Shown: piece after piece, positions 58,470 through 64,000 of the stretch
Numbering within the stretch: position 1 is the stretch's first letter
How the letters are laid out: every line of letters begins with the position of its first letter
Source: Sciurus carolinensis
Lineage: Eukaryota > Chordata > Mammalia > Rodentia > Sciuridae
Length of the DNA stretch: 64,000 nt
Reading direction: 5' to 3'
Assembly (NCBI RefSeq): GCF_902686445.1
Contig: NC_062217.1
Span: forward strand, 175,711,598 to 175,775,597
Notes under the pieces: model-generated
What the model was told of the DNA's origin: nothing
Seen by the model: the letters and a program-made list of their open reading frames with translations, nothing else
Database searches by the model: none
Translations under genes and position numbers: made by a program

Positions 58470-61400
58470 CATCTGTCCCTGTTGGTCGCCATACTGAGCA
58501 CCGTGTCTCTGTTGAAGTAGGGTCCCCCAGCCAGTGCTCCTCTGTGCCAGGCTGTCAGTGTAAGTTGGCCATAATTGTGGAATGGATGAGCAAATGAAGG
58601 TGGAAGGGAAGCGTCTCCCAGGAACAGCAGTGGAGAAGGCAGAGGTCCAGGCGGATTGAGGCTGGGGCGAGGGTGGCGGGAGAGTATTGAGAGAGGTTGG
58701 GGACTCGGGTGGGGCCCTGGGACGAGCCCCTGCAGCAGTGCTGGACACGGACAGTTCACCGTGAGGCTGTGGGCTGGAGTGGAAAGCAGGTGCCAAGGGG
58801 CTGGTGGCTGCAGAGAGCTGTGAGTGCAGAGGCGGCGAGAGCCATGGCGCTCTGCGATTTGCAGACTGCGTTGCCGATACCTGCCCAGCTGCTGGGTGTG
58901 CTGCGGTATGTGGTCGGCTCAGGACCCCAGGTGTGGGCTGGCCAGGAGGAAGGCAGTGAGCCTCAGGTGTGGGCGAATGCTTTTCTAGAAATCAGTCTCC
59001 TAAAGAAAAAGAAGGAATGAATCTCCAACAGAAAGCCCCAAAAACGTATCCCCTGCCAGCGGCATCTTAGCATCCATGAGCGGCATGACCCTGCCTGACG
59101 GCACTTTGTTTCTTTTTAAACAAGATCTGCTGGCACACGCAGACGGAGCTTGGGCCCTTCTTGCCCACTGTGGGGGGCAGTACAGCAGAGCCGTCTCAGG
59201 TCCTGACCCTGCAGAGCCCCTCACGTCTCACACCCCCTCCTCGTGCCTCTGTGTCCTGGTGGCAGGAGGGTGGCCACACCTGGAGGTCGTCCTGAGGAGC
59301 GATGGGCTCCCTGCGATCTACCTGGGCATGGCCTCAGCCACCGTGGGGACGTGGGCAGGCCACTGCTGCACTGTGGTGAGGCAGACTGTCCTGCCCGCTC
59401 ACGGTCAGCTGCACATTTGGGGAGGGGACCTGTGGAAGGAAATGTAGCTGCTCCCTCTTTCTGGATAGGAGAGGCTCTTCTGACTGCAGATAGTTGAAGG
59501 AATCGTGCAGGAAAAGGCCGATAAATCTGACTCCGCAAAGCTGGCCGAGTTTATTCACACTCCTGAAGCCTGAGTGTCACTAGAAGAGACTGGGAACACA
59601 CTGAAGAGACGACAGTCTGCTGTGAACGTGTGGAGGAGCCCTTCCGGGGGGGTGTTGGCCTCAGGGAGAGGCTGTGCTAGCCTCTCTGCTGCTGTGGCAG
59701 AGCCACGTGAGGCACCTGTGCAGCCCCCGTTTACCGAGAGGCATGTAGGAAGGTGAAGAGAGACAGGTGGAATCGAGCTTAACGGTGTACTTCGTTTGAC
59801 CGGAATGTCCACGTCATTTTGACGTGTATTGGTGTGCTTGCGTGCTCCCTTTGGAATCGTGTGTGTTCATTACTCTTGGTGCACATCCATCTCAGACACA
59901 GGCGCGGGACACTCAGTGACCGCTGACTCAGACGCGGCCCGTCTCCCTGCAGCTGAGGCACTGCGCTTGCGCTCCCACTGCCTCAGGGGAGAGACGTGCC
60001 TGCGTTTGGCTGCAGGGCTTGCTGACATGATGGCGTGGGCATGCCCAGGGCTGCAGATGGGAAGCATCCTTCTGGAAAGAGCTTGACAGAATACTTCAGG
60101 GGTCTCAGGCTTGTCCTTGCTGGGGACAGGCCCCATAGATGCCCACGGAAGCCCAGCCATGTCCTGAGGGTCGGGCGTGAAGGACTGTGTGCAGCTTCTC
60201 AGTCATGCGATCACAGCTCTTAATGATCTGGGAGAAGGGCTTAAGTTAGAATATTCTCATAAGTGTTGCAGGATAGTAGTATAACATTCATATGCATAGG
60301 AAAGGTTGGTGGGAAGGGTGACAGATGACCTGCTTCCTGATGTGTCCCTGTGTGTTTGGAGTCAGCGCAGCCTGCGTATGTGCTCCTGCACTGCCAGGTT
60401 CTGCTCAGCCCCTTTCGTGGTCATCCCAGAACAGCTCTGCTGCAGCTGCCCTCCACACTCCAATCTACAGGTGGGAAAACCGAGGGTTAGAGAGCTTGAG
60501 AGATGTGTCTGAGACACATGGTGAAGCAGTGGCCAGACGGGGGCCCCGTCACCGTGGTTCTTAGGTGGTGCTTCCCTGGGCAGTAAGAAGAGTGGGGAGG
60601 CAGACTGGGGGTCTGTGGATGGACAGGAGGCCGCAGGAGTGACGGGCTTGGTACTGTGGAGGCGTGGAGGAAGGCCTGGGAGTTGGCCTGGGAGTTGGCC
60701 TCAGCCTGGGAGGCAGGCCCTGTAGAGGATCCTCGTGAACTCGCAGTGCTATGGAAGAACGTGGGGGACATGGGGACTGGGAGCTGGGGGCTGGACTCCC
60801 TTCCCCAGGACTGGCAGGTCATTTGCTGTGGGAGGGGGAGTGGGGAGGTTGGGGCCCTGGAGGAAAAAGGAGGGTGTTTAGTTGGACCTTCAGGTGAGGG
60901 TGAGACGTGAGGACCCCAGGAGAAGAGGGTGTCCTTGATAGTGCCCAGCAGCCCCTCTGAGAACTCTGGGTAGCCCTTGGAGAGAGCTGTGGTGAGCACT
61001 CTCTTGAGTGTCCAGGAAGGGAGAGAGGAGATGGACGTGTCTGCTGGAACCTGGGTGGGTCCTGTGGCCCTGGACTCTGGAAGGTGCTGATGGGAGTGGG
61101 TGATGGAGGTTGCAGAGGTGGGAGGGGCTGGTGCCACAGCACTGGGGGAGCTGTCTTGAGGGCTTGTGGGGGAGCCTTTGCAGCTCTGGACCCCACCATC
61201 AGGGGCTCCCTTCCCCTCAGGTGCTCACGTCCCTGTGAGTCAGCAGTGGGCACGATGAGGAGGGCCCTCATGGAACCGTGTAGTGGGAGGCTCCTGGGAG
61301 CTGTGAGAAGTGCCCGACTCCTCTTGCCATGCCTGTGAGGGTGAGCTGCTTGCTGGCTTCTAGGTCAGCTGTAAAGCCAGGGCGAATGGCTGGGCGGTGG

Positions 61401-64000
61401 GCAGCCTGCTTGGTGACCTTCAGTTTGATTGTCCTCCCACCTCGCTGGGGAAAGTGCTGCGCAATTTAAATCAACAAGTTCACACAGTGCTTCGATGTCC
61501 TCCAGCAAGAGACTGTGTCCAGAGGGAAGTGAGCCAGTCCTTTACTCCTGCTTCTTCCCCTGGCTTCCTTTCAGGCAAGGATCTTCAAGCTGCCTTCTGC
61601 CTGCGAGGGAGAGGGGCTCAGCAGAGAGCCTGGTCTTGCAGAGAAAACTCAGATGTGGCATGGCTACCACTTGTCCCCAGGTGGTCAATCCCATACAGAC
61701 CCAGGAGGCTACTGCTTGCTTGCCCTGGCCACACTGCCTAATGTGAGGTCATGGGTCTGTAGCATCCTGTGCAGGGCAGTGAGAATAATATGCCTGCTGC
61801 CCACAGAGCTGGCTCCTTGTACTCTGTGTTGCCTCTGGCCCTGTGCTGGGCGTGGACTTGCAGAGAGGCCACTGGACAGGTTCATGAAGAGCTGAGTCTA
61901 GATGATCCCCAACTCGGGCTGCCTGAGCCTGCTGGGAGTGGAGGAAGAGCCCCGGCTGAGACCCGCGGGCAGTGGGAGTGCCATGAGCGGGCGTTCCCAG
62001 CCTGGCGGGTGCTTGGCTTGCCTCTTCCTGGCCCTTATCCTAACTCTCAGGCTCCCAGTGGTTGTGCTCGCGGGTGTAATTCCTTTTTAGGTCACTCTGA
62101 TACTCCTCTTGAAGGAGGACTAACAAGGCCTGCCTGTTGCTATTTTTAACTTGGCTCTTGGCAGTGTACAGGGCCAGTGGCCACAGGCCTGTGCCACAGG
62201 CTTCCTGGAGCCAAGAGTGGCCTTCTTGCTTGAGTACCTGCACAGCGTCATAAGCAGGGGGCTGCTTTTTGTGTGTATGTGTGTGTGAGACGCTTTGCGT
62301 TCCTTGCCACATTTCTAATTCACTCTTTTCCAAATGCTTTTCTTCAGCCTTCCTGTGCAGAATACAGTTCAGGGAAAATGATAGTAGAAGAACCTACATA
62401 TTTTTACCAGTTGCCCATTTTTTTCTTTAAGGTAGAAATCTTTTCTTTTTTCAGTAGAATCTTGGTCTAGGACACATGCAGCTCTGGCCATTGACTTCTC
62501 TGGTTGTCCAGGGTTCAGAGTGTGGAACAGGAGGGCCAGCACAGGGCAGGGGAGCATCCTGCGGGGGGTATGCAGGTGTGTGTCACTGCTTCCCAAGGCG
62601 TTTCCAGCCAGCTGTGACTGCCTTGTGCCCCAGCGTGGCCTTTCCCTCCCGTGCACAAAGTGCCCCCCGCTGCCAGGCTACTCGTTTTGCCTGAATAATC
62701 CTTTGCCCATTGTCTTCCATGATCCAGAGCTCCTTCTAGTGGCCAGGAAAAGGCCACCCAGAGCTGCTTTGCTGGGCTGCAGCTGCCAAGGGGCTCTGCA
62801 TGCTGCTCCCCATCCTCCTGGTCTGGGGCCAGGCGGCCGTTACCACTTCTCCCTGCTCCTGCTGCAGCCCTTGGTGCGAGTGCTGGGGTCCAACTGATGG
62901 CTGCCCACCAGAGCCCATGCTGAGCGCCTGGTGCCTGCCTCTCATCAGCGCCCCACAAGGAAGGCATGGGAGTGGACCCTGGAGACCAGGGCGCCAGGCA
63001 CAGGTCCTAGTGGGAGGTGGCGAAGTGAGAATCCATACTGGGTGTGCTCCTACCTCTGTGCCCCCACCCTTCATCTAGTGGTGTGCAGGAGTGGACTGTG
63101 GAGTGCTCAGCAACCTGGGGTCCGTCGCTCATTATAACAAGTCGGATTACAGATTCTTACAATTAAGAAAATCACAGTGACCAGAGTAGTCGGTGCCCAA
63201 CTCACCACTTCCTTGTTGCTGTTGCGCTGTGCCTCGTCCCATCCTGCTTGTTTCCTGGCGTCTGAGTGAGGCAGCACACCACTGCCAGGCATGGCTGAGC
63301 ACTCCCCAGCCCTGTGTGGTGCCATCATGCTGGTAGGTTAGCATTTGTGCAGAGGGGCATTTGTACCAGGGAGATGCTTGTACCCCAGGGTTCTTGCCCA
63401 GAGCTGGTCTTCTAGCCCGTCAGCACACTGCCACTAGCTCAGTGGGTTGGGCAACTGCTGTCCCACCCGACCCCGAGGAGACATCTGTGCCTGGGCAGCG
63501 GTTGCTGGGGTTTCAGAAAGGAGCAGGACTGTGAGCCAGCTACGCCCAGTGAGCACGTGCCAGCAGGAAGTATCACCCTTGCCTTTCTGAGTGCTGGTGC
63601 TTCAGAACCCCGTTGCAGAGCTGTCCTGGTCCCCGTGGGCACTGGTCCCCTCCACGTCTTCCCACGGAGGGCAGCTGTCTCTTACTCCTGTGCCACTGAG
63701 ATTTGTTGCTCCTTCAGTGAAGTGTTCACTTGTGCCCTGGAATTATTCCACAGATTCACTCATTTGCAAAGGAAAATTTTTTTCTCTGTTAGCCAGTTGT
63801 TTCTAACAGCATGTCACAAAAACAGATCTAAAGCGCTCTTCTGCGTTTCCCGTCATGTGCAGCAGCTGGGTTGGTTTTCAGCGTGTGCTCTCTTCTGTGC
63901 CATCCAGCCTGGCGTGTGTACAGAGTCCTGTGGTGTGGCATGGCTGTGTGGCTCCTGAGCAGGGTCCCTCACCACATAGCTGGCAGTGTGTGCATTTCCT
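58470..64000. other. Intron 2, right part: nothing recognised
   Basis: 5.5 kb of GC-rich sequence without a clear SINE, L1, LTR or exon. Small features are a doubled ctgggagttggc word at 60,677-60,706 and a short GT-rich run at 62,269-62,287. Long frames at 60,487-61,271 (-) and 61,397-62,149 (+) look like chance frames in GC-rich DNA. Confidence 0.5.

Larger units (their letters stand above)
54524..64000 (+). other. INPP5A: INPP5A intron 2 (partial, 9,477 bp seen)
   Basis: Begins with the GTAAGA donor of exon 2 and runs to the window edge. I looked for the next expected coding segment (after FYQ, a Val/His-rich stretch) on the + strand and did not find it, so exon 3 is further right. The intron is GC-rich and poorer in young SINEs than intron 1. 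Confidence 0.88.

Noticed and set aside
54524..64000. INPP5A exon 3
   Set aside because: I searched the + strand of intron 2 for an acceptor followed by a segment encoding the next part of the 5-phosphatase domain and saw none, so it is taken to lie beyond the window.
1..64000. CRISPR arrays, phage or bacterial operons, and rRNA genes
   Set aside because: The sequence is a mammalian locus with introns, SINEs, L1s and a CpG island. No regularly spaced direct repeats of CRISPR type and no ribosomal sequence were seen.

Overview
This is mammalian nuclear DNA, most likely from a squirrel-family rodent such as a marmot or ground squirrel. Gene density is very low. There are many dimeric B1-ID-type SINEs (a B1 left half joined to an ID/tRNA-Ala-like right half), monomeric ID-type SINEs, relatively young L1 3' ends, older L1M and MaLR relics, a CpG-island promoter and GT-AG introns. 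The sciurid assignment rests on the SINE structure and is inference; the order Rodentia is firmer.

The one gene I can support is the 5' end of INPP5A (inositol polyphosphate-5-phosphatase A), on the + strand. Its CpG-island promoter and 5' leader lie at about 5,711-6,395. Coding exon 1 is 6,396-6,470 (residues 1-25) and coding exon 2 is 54,482-54,523 (residues 26-39). Intron 1 is 48,011 bp and fills most of the window. Intron 2 starts at 54,524 and runs off the right edge; I found no exon 3. The catalytic domain is therefore almost entirely outside the window.

Layout: 1-1,569 is a MaLR-class endogenous retroviral element in antisense (internal region plus LTR). An MLT1-like LTR sits at 3,242-3,641. 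An 860-bp nearly pure purine (GA) tract at 4,850-5,710 ends in a (CG)n block that opens the CpG island. Intron 1 is mostly GC-rich single-copy-looking DNA with scattered SINEs. It also carries an L1-rich block at 35.5-47.3 kb, with three younger L1 tails, one of them bearing an internal inversion. Older L1 relics lie near 9.9, 21-22.3, 48.4 and 52.9 kb. Intron 2 holds an antisense endogenous-retrovirus integrase remnant near 57 kb and is otherwise plain.

The most unusual structures are the polypurine/(CG)n block abutting the promoter, a perfect-period 4 x 15-bp GC-box array and two small uORFs in the leader, a 219-bp inversion inside a single L1 insertion bounded by a target-site duplication, and two SINEs inserted back-to-back into the same target. 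I saw no bacterial-type system, CRISPR array or RNA gene, and no clear evidence of a wholly new biological system.
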